Shown: positions 9,228-23,800 of the stretch, piece after piece
Layout: every line of letters begins with the position of its first letter
Numbering within the stretch: the first letter of the stretch is position 1
Assembly (NCBI RefSeq): GCF_002980625.1
Contig: NZ_PVLR01000028.1
Span: 1 to 50,560, forward strand
DNA: 50,560 bases
From: Malikia spinosa
GTDB lineage: Bacteria; Pseudomonadota; Gammaproteobacteria; Burkholderiales; Burkholderiaceae_C
Direction: 5' to 3'
Program-made: the position numbers and the translations under genes
Notes under the pieces: generated by a model
Told to the model about the DNA's origin: nothing
Database searches by the model: none
What the model saw: the letters and a program-made list of their open reading frames with translations, nothing else

Positions 9228-11341
9228 AGGTCGGTGTAGGGCTCGCAGCGGCCCAGCAGGGCGCTGTGGGGGCCGGCATCATCCAGATGACCGCGCTCGA
9301 AGACGAAGATCTGGTCGGCATGGACCAGGGTGGACAGGCGGTGGCTGACGATGATCACCGTGCGGCCGGCCGCAATGCGACCGAGGTTGCGGATGAAGAT
9401 GGCCTCGCTCTCGGGGTCGAGCGCGCTGGAGGCTTCGTCGAGGATCAGGATGCGCGGCGAGGGCAGCAGCGCGCGTGCGATCGCCAGTCGCTGGCGCTGG
9501 CCGCCCGACAGGTTGCCGGCGTTCTCTTCCAGCAGGGTGTCGTAGCCCTGCGGCAGGCGCTCGATGAACTCGTCGGCACCGGCGGCCTGGGCGGCGGCCA
9601 CGATCTGCTCGAAGCTGGCGTCGGGGCGCGCCATCGCGATGTTCTCGCGCACGCTGCCGCGGAACATGAAGTTGTCCTGCAGCACCACGCCGATGCTGCG
9701 GCGCAGGTGGGCCAGGTCGATTTCGCGGATGTCGACGCCGTCGAAGCGCACCACGCCTTCCTGCACCGGATAGAGGCCCTGGATCAGGCGGGTGAAGGTG
9801 GTCTTGCCCGAGCCGCTGCGTCCGACCACGCCGACCACGGTGCCGGGCGCGATGTTCAGGTTGATGCGGTCGAGCGCGGTCGTGCTGGCGCCGGGGTAGC
9901 GGAAGGTGACGCCGTCGAGCGCGATCTGGCCCTTGAAGGCCGGGCGCAGGCCGCCCGAGGACCTGCGCTCGGGCGGGTGGTTCATGACCTCGCCGAGCAT
10001 CCTGACCGACAGCGCGGTTTCCTGGTACTGGTGCACCAGGCCGACGATCTGCACCAGCGGGCCGACCACCCGGTTCGACATCATCTGGAATGCGATCAGC
10101 GCGCCGACGGTCAGCTCCAGGCTGAAGACGTCGAGTGCGCCGATGGCGATCACGCTGACCATCATGAGCTTTTCCAGCAACTGGGTCACGGTGCTGGCGG
10201 CGATCGACATGCGGCCGACGCCGAAATGCATCTGGATGCTGGTGGCCGAGTACTGGTCCCAGAGCTTGCGCTGCTTGGGCTCGATCGCCAGCGACTTGAC
10301 GGTGCGCATGCCGTGGATGGTCTCGACCAGCATCGACTGGCGCGTGCCCTCGGCGTTGTAGAGCGCCTGCAGCCGGGTGTTGAAGGGCTTGATCAGCAGC
10401 ACCACGATCAGCGCCATCAGCGCCGAGAAACCGAACACCACGGCCGCGAGCTTGCCGCTGTAGGACACCAGCAGCGGGATGAACAGGATCAGGCCGATGG
10501 CGTCGAGCGCGGTGAAGAACAGCTGCCCGGTCAGGAAGCCCCGGATCGATTGCACCTGCTGCATGTGGCGCACGATGACGCCGGCGGTGTGGCTCTCGAA
10601 ATACTCGATTGGCAGCGACAGCAGCTTGCCGAAGGTGCGTCGCGCCAGCCGGATGTCGATCACGTTGGTCGCATGCAGCAGTAGGGTCTGGCGCATGAAG
10701 CCGAAGCCGGCCTCGAACAGCAGCAAGCCGACGATGGCCACCGTCAGCACGGTCAGGGTCGAGTAGCTCTCGTGCACCAGCACCTTGTCGATGATCAGCT
10801 GCGAGAAGATCGGCATGCCCATGCCGAGCAGCTGCAGCATGATGGCGGTGATCGCGATATCGCGGAAGGCCTTGCGCTGGCGCAGGATCTCGGGGATGAA
10901 CCAGCGCAGTCCGAACGGCTGGTTCTCGTCGAGCAGCTTGTGCTGACGCTTGAGCAGCACCAGCGTGCCGGACCAGCTGGACAGGAAATCGGCCTGCTCG
11001 ACCAGACCGATCTGGCCGCTGCCGGCCAGCGGATCGAGCACGGCCAGCTTCGGGCCCTTGTCGCCTGGCTGCACGCCGGCGACGATGACCGAGCTGCCGT
11101 CACGCCGACGCGCCAGCAGCGGAAAGATGTCCTTGAGCTCGACCAGTTCGTTCCAGCTGGAGTCGACCCGCTGTGCCTTGAAGCCCAGATCGGTGGCCAT
11201 GCGCAGCAGCAGCCGGTCGTCGGGTTCGCTGGCGTCGAGCGCGTATTCATGCACCAGCCGCTCGGGCAGGGCCTGGATGCCGTGGTGCTGGGCAATCGCG
11301 GTCAGGCATTGGAGGGTGGAGTGGCGGTGAGCGGGGTTCAT
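9200..11341 (-). CDS. Type I secretion ABC exporter with inactive C39-like domain (LapB/HlyB-type)
   Basis: The 713-residue protein has three parts. An N-terminal C39-like domain (about 1-130) has Ser8 near the place of the catalytic cysteine, as judged from the QHH segment, so it should bind rather than cut the substrate. A six-helix exporter transmembrane domain (about 160-440) follows. The ATPase has Walker A GRSGSGKTT (near 510), signature LSGGQRQRLAIARALL (near 614), Walker B ILILDEASSALD and switch region IIVSHRLS. It exports unfolded C-terminally signalled proteins across both membranes with the HlyD-like partner. The natural substrate candidate is the repeat exoprotein at the left edge. 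The ATG at 11341 opens the minus-strand operon, divergent from metH. Confidence 0.93.
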   Translation of the reverse strand: MNPAHRHSTLQCLTAIAQHHGIQALPERLVHEYALDASEPDDRLLLRMATDLGFKAQRVDSSWNELVELKDIFPLLARRRDGSSVIVAGVQPGDKGPKLAVLDPLAGSGQIGLVEQADFLSSWSGTLVLLKRQHKLLDENQPFGLRWFIPEILRQRKAFRDIAITAIMLQLLGMGMPIFSQLIIDKVLVHESYSTLTVLTVAIVGLLLFEAGFGFMRQTLLLHATNVIDIRLARRTFGKLLSLPIEYFESHTAGVIVRHMQQVQSIRGFLTGQLFFTALDAIGLILFIPLLVSYSGKLAAVVFGFSALMALIVVLLIKPFNTRLQALYNAEGTRQSMLVETIHGMRTVKSLAIEPKQRKLWDQYSATSIQMHFGVGRMSIAASTVTQLLEKLMMVSVIAIGALDVFSLELTVGALIAFQMMSNRVVGPLVQIVGLVHQYQETALSVRMLGEVMNHPPERRSSGGLRPAFKGQIALDGVTFRYPGASTTALDRINLNIAPGTVVGVVGRSGSGKTTFTRLIQGLYPVQEGVVRFDGVDIREIDLAHLRRSIGVVLQDNFMFRGSVRENIAMARPDASFEQIVAAAQAAGADEFIERLPQGYDTLLEENAGNLSGGQRQRLAIARALLPSPRILILDEASSALDPESEAIFIRNLGRIAAGRTVIIVSHRLSTLVHADQIFVFERGHLDDAGPHSALLGRCEPYTDLWNQQTSHL

Positions 11342-11406
11342 GCCAAAGATGGGGACTCAGAGATATGCCAATTGTCGGCAGCAGCGAACTCGCCGGCCGA
11401 AGGGGT

Positions 11407-11437
11407 TTTGATCGCTGCGGGCCAGCTCGAATAAAAT
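11407..11437 (+). promoter_or_regulatory. Possible sigma-70 promoter for metH
   Basis: TTGATC (11407-11412) and an ATAAAA-like -10 beginning near 11430 are separated by about 17 bases in the 237-bp gap between the divergent exporter and metH genes. A GACCTG/CAGGTC inverted pair lies closer to metH. I see no B12-box-like sequence, so a cobalamin riboswitch is not supported. Confidence 0.3.
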
Positions 11438-11578
11438 TGCGCTTTCCCAAGAGTCGCTGGAATGCTCAATTATCGTTGGTCGGTAATCCGCCCATCGTGA
11501 CATCAGACCTGGGTTTCCCCTTTTTATTGCGCTGACCTGCTGGCTTTCGTCGCCCAGGTCGGTGTTGCGCCCCACATC

Positions 11579-14341
<2,763 letters not shown>

Positions 14342-14381
14342 GTCGTTATCGGCGGGGCTATCCCGCCACTGACTGTGACCA

Positions 14382-14405
14382 GACGGCCGGCTTGCTCCGG
14401 CCGTC
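14382..14405. terminator. GC-rich hairpin between convergent metH and comM
   Basis: GACGGCCGG (14382-14390) pairs with CCGGCCGTC (14397-14405) across a 6-base loop. A second hairpin, GGCGGG/CCCGCC, lies at 14351-14367. There is no good T-tract on either strand, so the call rests on the stems and the convergent setting. Confidence 0.5.
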
Positions 14406-14411
14406 GGCGTT

Positions 14412-16506
<2,095 letters not shown>

Positions 16507-16534
16507 ATCTTTATTCCATCAGGAGATCATGGAC

Positions 16535-18001
16535 ATGAAAAAGTTGCTATTGAGTCTAGGTTTGGCGCTGGGGGCGACCGCCGCCCTGGCGCAGGATGGC
16601 GGTGCGGCCAGTGCGGCCGTTGCCCAGGTGACAGAAGTCGTCGCAGCCGCTGTGGCGGAAGTGCCGGTGCCCAACAAGGGTGATACCGCCTGGATGATGG
16701 TCTCCACCTTGCTGGTGATCCTGATGACCGTGCCTGGCCTGGCCCTGTTCTACGGCGGCCTGGTGCGCAGCAAGAACATGCTGAGCATCCTGATGCAGGT
16801 CATGGTGGTGTTCTCGCTCGCAGTCGTGCTGTGGTTCATCTACGGCTACAGCCTGGCCTTCACCGAGGGCAGCAGCTTCATCGGCGGCCTCGACCGTCTG
16901 TTCATGAAGGGCATCTGGGACAACGCCGCTGGCACCTTCGCCAACGCTGCGACCTTCAGCAAGGGCGTCGTGATCCCCGAGATCGTGTTCGCCGCCTTCC
17001 AGGCCACTTTCGCCGGCATCACCTGCGCGCTGATCGTGGGCGCCTTCGCCGAGCGCATGAAGTTCTCGGCCGTGCTGCTGTTCACCGCGATCTGGTTCAC
17101 CTTCAGCTACCTGCCGGTCGCGCACATGGTCTGGTTCTGGATGGGCCCGGACGCCTACAGCAGCAAGGAAGTGATTGACGAGATGACCAGCAAGGCCGGC
17201 CTGATCTGGCAGTGGGGTGCGCTCGACTTCGCGGGCGGCACCGTGGTGCACATCAACGCCGCTGTCGCGGGCCTGGTCGGCTCCTACATGGTCGGCAAGC
17301 GCATCGGCTACGGTCGTGAGTCGATGGCTCCGCACAGCCTGACCCTGACCATGGTCGGCGCCTCGCTGCTGTGGGTGGGCTGGTTCGGCTTCAACGCCGG
17401 CTCGGCACTGGAAGCCAACGGCTTTGCCGGCCTGGCCTTCATCAACACCTTCGCTGCCACCGCCGCCGCCGTGCTGTCCTGGGCGCTGGGTGAAGCCCTG
17501 CTGCGTGGCAAGGCCTCGATGCTGGGTGCCGCTTCCGGTGCCGTCGCCGGCCTGGTGGCCATCACCCCGGCTGCCGGCAACGTCGGCATCGGTGGCGCGC
17601 TGGTGATCGGCCTGCTGTCCGGCTTTGCCGGCCTGTGGGGCGTCAACGGCCTCAAGAAGCTGCTCGGCGCGGACGACTCGCTCGACGTGTTCGGCGTGCA
17701 CGGCGTCTGCGGCATCCTGGGTGCCCTGCTGACCGGCGTCTTCAACAGCCCGGACCTCGGTGGCCCCGGCTTCGTCGCCGACTGGTCCACCGCGACCATG
17801 GTGACCGCTGCCGACTACTCGATCGCTGCCCAGGTCTGGATCCAGGCCAAGGCCGTGCTGCTGACCATTCTCTGGTCGGGCGTGGTCTCGGTGGTCGCCT
17901 TCAAGGTGGTCGATCTGCTGGTCGGTCTGCGCGTCAGCGAAGAGTCCGAACGCGAAGGCCTGGACATCAGCAGCCACGGCGAAACCGCCTACAACCGCTG
18001 A
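16535..18001 (+). CDS. amtB: Ammonium transporter AmtB
   Basis: The 488-residue protein begins with a cleavable signal peptide (MKKLLLSLGLALGATAALAQ), a linker of about 35 residues and then eleven predicted membrane helices. The twin pore histidines are in TVVHINAAVAG (near 238) and VFGVHGVCGILG (near 388); the early AmtB signature MVSTLLVILMTVPGLALFYGG is present. It conducts ammonium across the inner membrane under GlnK control. Two ATG codons compete (16529 and 16535). AGGAG at 16521-16525 is spaced best for 16535, which also gives the cleaner signal peptide. Confidence 0.95.
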   Translation: MKKLLLSLGLALGATAALAQDGGAASAAVAQVTEVVAAAVAEVPVPNKGDTAWMMVSTLLVILMTVPGLALFYGGLVRSKNMLSILMQVMVVFSLAVVLWFIYGYSLAFTEGSSFIGGLDRLFMKGIWDNAAGTFANAATFSKGVVIPEIVFAAFQATFAGITCALIVGAFAERMKFSAVLLFTAIWFTFSYLPVAHMVWFWMGPDAYSSKEVIDEMTSKAGLIWQWGALDFAGGTVVHINAAVAGLVGSYMVGKRIGYGRESMAPHSLTLTMVGASLLWVGWFGFNAGSALEANGFAGLAFINTFAATAAAVLSWALGEALLRGKASMLGAASGAVAGLVAITPAAGNVGIGGALVIGLLSGFAGLWGVNGLKKLLGADDSLDVFGVHGVCGILGALLTGVFNSPDLGGPGFVADWSTATMVTAADYSIAAQVWIQAKAVLLTILWSGVVSVVAFKVVDLLVGLRVSEESEREGLDISSHGETAYNR

Positions 18002-18042
18002 TCGCCAGCTAGCGATACAAAGAGCCCACCCGGCATGACCGG

Positions 18043-18080
18043 ACGGCCCGTCCAGCCCAGGCTGGCGGGCCGTTTTTTTT
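18043..18080 (+). terminator. Intrinsic terminator of glnK-amtB
   Basis: ACGGCCCG-x-CCAGC (18043 onward) pairs with GCTGG-CGGGCCGT, and eight T residues follow from 18073. Confidence 0.85.
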
Positions 18081-18222
18081 CGTCTATCAGCCAAGCCGGC
18101 TTGTTTTTCGGACCTTTGTTCTCCCTGCGTTTGCGGGTCCTGCCAGCGTTTCCCAGCGCGGGGCAACAGTGCCACAATGGACTCAGGCAAGCTCAATAGC
18201 AACGAAAAAAGGAGAGGCGATC

Positions 18223-18546
18223 ATGCTGTACCGTTTCAAGTCCAAGGCCAGTGGCGATGTCGTGATGCTGCAGCCCAACGGCAAGCAGTTGCTCGAGATC
18301 CTGGGCAAGGACCCCGCAGGTCCGGGCATCATCCTGCCGGAGCAGATCCCGGCGGCGATCAAGACCCTGCAGGATGCGGTGTTCGAGGAAGAAGCCGAGC
18401 TGCAGCGCGAGATCCAGGAGGCGCTCGCGCGCGAAGAGGACACGCCCGATCCGGACCGCATCACCCTGCGCGTGCGTGTTGCGCCCTTCATCGACCTGCT
18501 GCAGCACAGCTTGCGCGAGCATACCGAGATCATCTGGGGCGTCTGA
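18223..18546 (+). CDS. DUF1840 domain protein
   Basis: The 107-residue protein (MLYRFKSKASGDVVMLQPNG) has the usual length and opening of the DUF1840 family, found widely in beta- and gammaproteobacteria. No catalytic motif is visible. The middle is an acidic helix rich in Glu and Ala, and the end (APFIDLLQHSLREHTEIIWGV) is well ordered in appearance. The ATG at 18223 has GGAGAGG about 6 bases upstream, so the longer frame from 18169 is rejected. Function is unknown. It stands alone between the amtB terminator and a convergent gene. Confidence 0.85.
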   Translation: MLYRFKSKASGDVVMLQPNGKQLLEILGKDPAGPGIILPEQIPAAIKTLQDAVFEEEAELQREIQEALAREEDTPDPDRITLRVRVAPFIDLLQHSLREHTEIIWGV

Positions 18547-18563
18547 GCCCGGTCGATGGTCAT

Positions 18564-18588
18564 GAAAAAACCCCGGCACAGGCCGGGG
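18564..18588 (-). terminator. Intrinsic terminator of the Bug receptor gene
   Basis: On the minus strand CCCCGGC/GCCGGGG (18571-18577 and 18582-18588, four-base loop) is followed by six T residues (18565-18570), just past the stop at 18639. It may also serve the convergent DUF1840 gene. Confidence 0.8.
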
Positions 18589-18638
18589 CTGGTTCTTGGT
18601 CGGAGCCGCGCGGGCTCCGTTCAGCAAAGCCTGTCTGA

Positions 18639-19616
18639 TCAGTCGGCGTACTGGCCGGCAGCGTCGATCACGGTCTTGAGCTTGGTGATCTGGTCGGCAA
18701 CGAAGGCCTTGTGCTCGGCCGGCTCGATCCGCTTGTCGGTCGCGACGATGGCGCCCAGCGCTTCCTGGCGCTTGATGAACTCGGGGTCCTTGAGCGCCAC
18801 CTTCAGTGCGTCGTTGATCTTCTTGGTGACGGCCGCTGGCGTGCCCTTGGGCGCATAGAGACCGTGCCAGATCGTCAGGTTGAAGTTCTTCAGCCCCATC
18901 TCGGCCAGCGTCGGATAGTCTTTCAGCAGCTTGTGGCCGCTCAGCGGCTTGGCGGTCGTGACCGCGAAGGCCTTGACCCGGCCGGCCTCGATCTGGCTGG
19001 TGGTGTTGGTGGTCTGATCGCACATCACGTCGACCTGGCCGCCCATCAGCGCCGTCATGGCGGGCGCCGTGCCGCCGAACGGGACGGTGGTCATCGCGGT
19101 GTTGAGCTTGATCGCGTGCTGCCACATCAGGCCGCACAGGTGCGAAGCCGATCCCAGGCCGGCATGCGCGAGGTTGAGCTTGCCGGAGTTGGTCCGGATG
19201 TAGTTCTCGAAGTCGCGGTAGGTGGTCGCCGGCAGCTGCGGCTTGCCGATCAGCGTCATCGGCACGTCGTTGATGATGCCCAGGTACTCGAAGTCCTCCA
19301 GCGGCTTGTAGGCCAGCTTGCGGTACAGACCCGGTGCCGATGCCATGCCGATATGCGTCAGCAGCAGGGTGTGTCCATCAGCCGCGGCCCGCGCGACCTT
19401 GGCGGTGCCGATCGTGCTGCCGGCACCGGCCGCGTTCTCGATCACGATGGTGGCGCCCAGCGGCTTGCGCAAGGCTTCGGCCAGGTCGCGCGCGACGCGG
19501 TCGGTCGGGCCGCCAGCCGCGAAGGGCACGACGATGCTGATGTTCTTGCTCGGGAAGCTCTGGGCCTGGGCCAGGCCGGCCAGCATTGAAAGGGCGAGTA
19601 TGGTCAGACGTTTCAT
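18639..19616 (-). CDS. Bug-family (TctC) periplasmic solute-binding protein
   Basis: The 325-residue product has a signal peptide (MKRLTILALSMLAGLAQAQ) and the Bug pattern: FPSKNISIVVPFAAGGPTDRVARDLA, a ligand-loop region near THIGMASAPGLYRKL, and PTLAEMGLKNF. These receptors capture carboxylates, aromatic acids or amino acids in the periplasm. Burkholderiales carry many without cognate TctA/TctB membrane genes. None is adjacent here, so this is an orphan receptor and its ligand cannot be guessed. Confidence 0.92.
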   Translation of the reverse strand: MKRLTILALSMLAGLAQAQSFPSKNISIVVPFAAGGPTDRVARDLAEALRKPLGATIVIENAAGAGSTIGTAKVARAAADGHTLLLTHIGMASAPGLYRKLAYKPLEDFEYLGIINDVPMTLIGKPQLPATTYRDFENYIRTNSGKLNLAHAGLGSASHLCGLMWQHAIKLNTAMTTVPFGGTAPAMTALMGGQVDVMCDQTTNTTSQIEAGRVKAFAVTTAKPLSGHKLLKDYPTLAEMGLKNFNLTIWHGLYAPKGTPAAVTKKINDALKVALKDPEFIKRQEALGAIVATDKRIEPAEHKAFVADQITKLKTVIDAAGQYAD

Positions 19617-19805
19617 GTCATCTCCTAGTTAGTTCTCCGGCAATGGTAGAGCAAAAGTCCCGATGACTGGAAAGCACCCGTGAACCTGAATGTCTTGCTG
19701 CCCAATCTCGCCGTCGCAGCCCGCAATGTGCTGCCGATCGACGAGTTCGTGCCTGAAAGCGCCGGGTCTTGCTACATTTCAGCCTCACGCACCAGCGAGC
19801 CGTCC

Positions 19806-20810
19806 ATGTCCAAGACCCTGTCCCTGCCCAAGAAACCGACCCCCGCGCCGACCCAGGCCGCCCGCCCCGCTGCCCGCGACTGGCGCGATACGGCCGCTGC
19901 CGGTCGCCCGGCGCCGTCCCGCTCGCCCGCCCAGAAGCCGCTGTCGCCCCGTCCCCAGCCAGCGCCGGCGCGTGCGCAGCCGGCGTCGCAGCGGCCCGCC
20001 GTGCCCCGGCGCTCGGGCTTGCTGTCCGACAGCGAGCCGGTGCGCCTGAACAAGCGCCTGTCCGATCTGGGCCTGTGCTCGCGCCGCGAGGGCGACGAGT
20101 GGATCGAGCGCGGCTGGGTGCTGGTCAACGGCAAGACCGCGCAGATGGGCCAGCAGGTCACGGCGCTCGATCAGATCGAGGTCGCGCCGCAGGCCACGGC
20201 CCAGCAGGGCGCGCGCGTCACCATCCTGCTGCACAAGCCGATCGGCTATGTCAGCGGCCTGCCCGAGGACGGCCACCAGAGCGCCGCCGTGCTGGTGCAG
20301 CCGCGCACGCGCTGGCAGGAAGACCGCACGCCGCGCCGCTTCGAGGCCGGCCACACACGCGGGCTGGCACCGGCCGGCCGGCTCGACATCGATTCGACCG
20401 GACTGCTGATCCTGACCCAGGACGGTCGCGTGGCCAAGACGCTGATCGGCGAGGACTCCGAGATCGAGAAGGAATACCTGGTGCGCGTGCACTGGGCGCC
20501 CAACGGCCCCAAGGGCGCCGGGGTCGTGGTGCAGAATCCACAGGCGGTGTTTCCGCCCGAGCGGCTGGCGCTGTTGCGCCACGGACTGAGCCTGGACGAT
20601 CAGCCCTTGCGGCCGGCACAGGTTGAGTGGCAAAATGAGGACCAATTGCGCTTCGTGCTCAAGGAGGGCAAGAAGCGCCAGATCCGCCGCATGTGCGAGC
20701 AGGTCGGGCTGCATGTGGTGGGCCTGAAGCGGATCCGCATCGGCCGCGTCTTGCTGGGCAACCTGCCGCTGGGGCAGTGGCGTTTTCTCGGTGAGAACGA
20801 GCGTTTCTAA
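19806..20810 (+). CDS. RluF/RluB-type 23S rRNA pseudouridine synthase
   Basis: The 334-residue protein has a Pro/Ala/Arg-rich N-terminal extension of about 75 residues. An S4 RNA-binding domain follows (RLNKRLSDLGLCSRREGDEWIERGWVLVNG), then the pseudouridine synthase domain with the catalytic-Asp motif GRLDIDSTGLLILT, and KEGKKRQIRRMCEQVG. It isomerises a uridine in 23S rRNA; by domain content it is closest to RluF. The ATG at 19806 is preferred over the open frame from 19680 because homology begins much later and the earlier stretch looks non-coding. The extension is basic and disordered and may bind RNA. Confidence 0.88.
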   Translation: MSKTLSLPKKPTPAPTQAARPAARDWRDTAAAGRPAPSRSPAQKPLSPRPQPAPARAQPASQRPAVPRRSGLLSDSEPVRLNKRLSDLGLCSRREGDEWIERGWVLVNGKTAQMGQQVTALDQIEVAPQATAQQGARVTILLHKPIGYVSGLPEDGHQSAAVLVQPRTRWQEDRTPRRFEAGHTRGLAPAGRLDIDSTGLLILTQDGRVAKTLIGEDSEIEKEYLVRVHWAPNGPKGAGVVVQNPQAVFPPERLALLRHGLSLDDQPLRPAQVEWQNEDQLRFVLKEGKKRQIRRMCEQVGLHVVGLKRIRIGRVLLGNLPLGQWRFLGENERF

Positions 20811-20824
20811 ATCAAAGGGTTGGC

Positions 20825-23800
20825 ATGCAGATAAGCAAGAAGCAGAAGATGGGGCTCGCGGTGACGCTTGCCGCCGTGCTCGCGGGCTGTGGCGGTGGTG
20901 GCGATGGGCAGGTCCAGCAGACTGCTGACGGTTATCTGGTCGACAGCGGCCTGGCACAGAAAGGGCCGCTGGCCCGCGGCTCGGTGGTCACGCTCAACGA
21001 GCTCGCCGTCAACACGCTGGCGCCCAATGGCAAGAGCTACACCTACGAAACGAGGGACGATCACGGCACCTTCTTTCCGACCAGCAAGTTCACCAGTCCT
21101 TATCTCGAGACGACCGCCCAGGGCTATTACTTCAACGAGGTCACCGGCAAGAGCGAACAGTGGGTGGCGCTGCGCGGGCTCAGCAATCTCTCGGTCGGGG
21201 CCGACCGGACCGTCAACGTCAACGTGCTCAGCGATGTCACGACCGAGCGCATCCGCAAGCTGGTCACGGGCCGGCCCGTGATGGCATTCAACGCCGCGCG
21301 CGCCCAGGCGCAGCGCGAGCTGCTCAATGCCCTGGGCATTGCGAATGGCGCCGAACTGCTGTCGGGCAGCTCGAGCGCACCGGGCAACTTCATGGAGCTG
21401 GACCTGAGCCAGGCGCGCCAGGCCGACCAGGCGCTGGCGGCGATCTCCGGCCTGGTGTCCCATGTCGGCAACCTGCGAAAGAGCGAGGGTGGCGTCACGG
21501 CCTTCCTGGGCGAGCTCGGCGCCGATCTCGCTGACGACGGCCAGCTCAACAACTCGATCAAGCTCGGCCGCAGTGTGACCGAGCAGTTGCAGCAGGCCGC
21601 GTTGGCGGTCAACTTCAGCCAGGTCGCGACCAACCTGAACCAGTTCTACGGCAAGCAGCTGTACAGCCGGACCGACCTCGCGCAATGGGTCGACAGCTCG
21701 GGCGGTAGCGACCAGGTGCTGGACCGCTACAAATACAGCAGAGACAACGTCCTGCTCGGCCAGGAAAGCCTGTCGCCGGCCTGGGTGGCCGGAGCCGATG
21801 ACGCCGGCCAGTGTTTCTCGGTCAGCGGCGGCTTGCTGTACAAGAACGGCGTCCAGCAGGATGGCGCCGTGCTGGCGGTCAAGGGCGACCAGTTCACGCT
21901 CGGCATCACGCCTGCGGAGCCCGGCGCCCACACCGAATACATTCAGCGCAGCGCCGCCGTCGCCGCCCAATGCACTGGGCAGACGCCTGCCATGCGACTG
22001 TTGCAGTACCGGGTTTCGGTTGCGGCACAGGCCTCCATGCCGGTACCCGCGGATTACCTGGGCGCCAACCTGCCGAACATCAACGACTATGCCTACACAC
22101 CGGTCTACGTCGATCTGGTCAAGCAGGCGCGTGCCTTCGGTCCGACCGATCACCCCTGGGGTGGAGCGACCGATGTCGTGCCTGTGGGCAGCGACGGCTG
22201 GCCGACAGGCGATTTCGGCCTCTTCCTGATGACCGTCCCCGGCCTGGAGGGCACCTACAAGGCCTCATTCACCGGCAAGGCTGACGTCAGTCAGAACGGG
22301 TCGTACAACACCAGAATCGAGAACCTGCGCTACGACATGATGCTCAACCGCAGCACGTTCGACGTGGTGCGCGGCCCAAATGCCATCAATCCCGACGCCA
22401 CCAATATGGTGTTGGTCTTCAAGAACACCCAGCCCAGCGCTGCCAGCGCCAAGGGCACTGGCATCAAGGACCTGAAGGTGGTGCGTCCAGGCTACGACGC
22501 CCTCAACCCGCCGCTGTTCACGAACGAGTTCATCGACCATATCGCGCGCTTCAAGGTGCTGCGCTTCATGGAGTGGCTGCGCACCAACAACAATCTCAGC
22601 ACCAGCTGGGCCACGCGCGCGCCACTCAACCGCCACTACATGTCTGCTGCCGGTGTGCCTTGGGAGCATGTGATCGCGCTCGCGAACCAGACGCAAAAGG
22701 ACATCTGGATCAACATCCCGGTGGCTGCCGATGACGACTATGTGCTGCAGCTGGCCAGGCTGCTGAAATCGACGCTGAACGGCAGCAGCAAGATCTACGT
22801 CGAGTACAGCAACGAACTCTGGAATTCGCAGTTCAAGCAGTTCGGGACCAACCGCGACCTCGCGACCCAGGAGCTCTACGACAACCCGAAATCGGTGCTG
22901 GCCTACGACGGCAAGACCCATGTCGATGTCATCGGCTACCGGCGCATCGCCAAGCGCGGCAAGGAAATCAGCGACATCTTCCGCAGCGTCTACGGCGATG
23001 CCGCGATGATGACCACGGTGCGCCCGGTGTTCGCCAGCCAGGTGGTGCAGACCTATGTGGCCCAACTCGGCCTGGCCTTCATCGACGCCGTCTACGGTCC
23101 TTCGTCGCGCTATTTCTATGCCTTTGCCGGTGCGCCCTATTTCAACCTGGGCAGTCTGCAGCAGGTCGATGGCCTGAGCGCTGACGCCGTGCTGCAAGCC
23201 CTGGACGACTCGGTGACCGCGTTGCCGAAGCAGGCCTATTTCGAGAAGAACGTCGCTTTCGCCAGCTGGTACGGCTTGCCTTTCTTCGCCTACGAGGCGG
23301 GAGCCGATACCTTCGGCCCGGGCAGCATCGCGGCGAAGAAAGCCGCCAGCTTCGATCCCCGCATGCTTGACCTCTGCAAGCGCTACCTGAGCACCTGGTA
23401 TGCGGGAGGTGGTCAGATGCTGATGTGGTACACCGCCGGGGCCAGCAACTGGGATACGCAGTACGGCACCTGGGGGCTGACCACTGACCTCGCGCTGACC
23501 GACACGCCCAAGACCCAGTGCATCGACCAGACTCGCAACGGCCTGCTGCCGCCGGTCAAGGCCCGCAACCAGGTGCCGGGCAGCTTCGAGGCACTGGCCT
23601 ATGTGGAAAACTTCGAGCCCTATACCGAGCGATCCAAGGACCAGGTCAGGTATCTCCACCCTGAGAGCTCGGTCGATTACCTGATCTACGCCCCCCAGGC
23701 CGGCAGCTACGGGCTGGTCATCACGGCCGAAGCCGGTCGCAGCGGCAACCTGATCGACGTGATGGTGAACTCGAAGACTGTGGCGCCTGCCTTCGAGCTG

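Noticed and set aside
9266-10684. Long plus-strand ORF of 472 residues opposite the ABC exporter
   Set aside because: It is the GC-rich shadow of a clear exporter gene; composition is His/Asp/Ala/Gln-rich with no domain.
11342-11578. Possible cobalamin or SAM/SAH riboswitch before metH
   Set aside because: No B12-box, no recognisable SAH or SAM core; only a short GACCTG/CAGGTC pair is seen.
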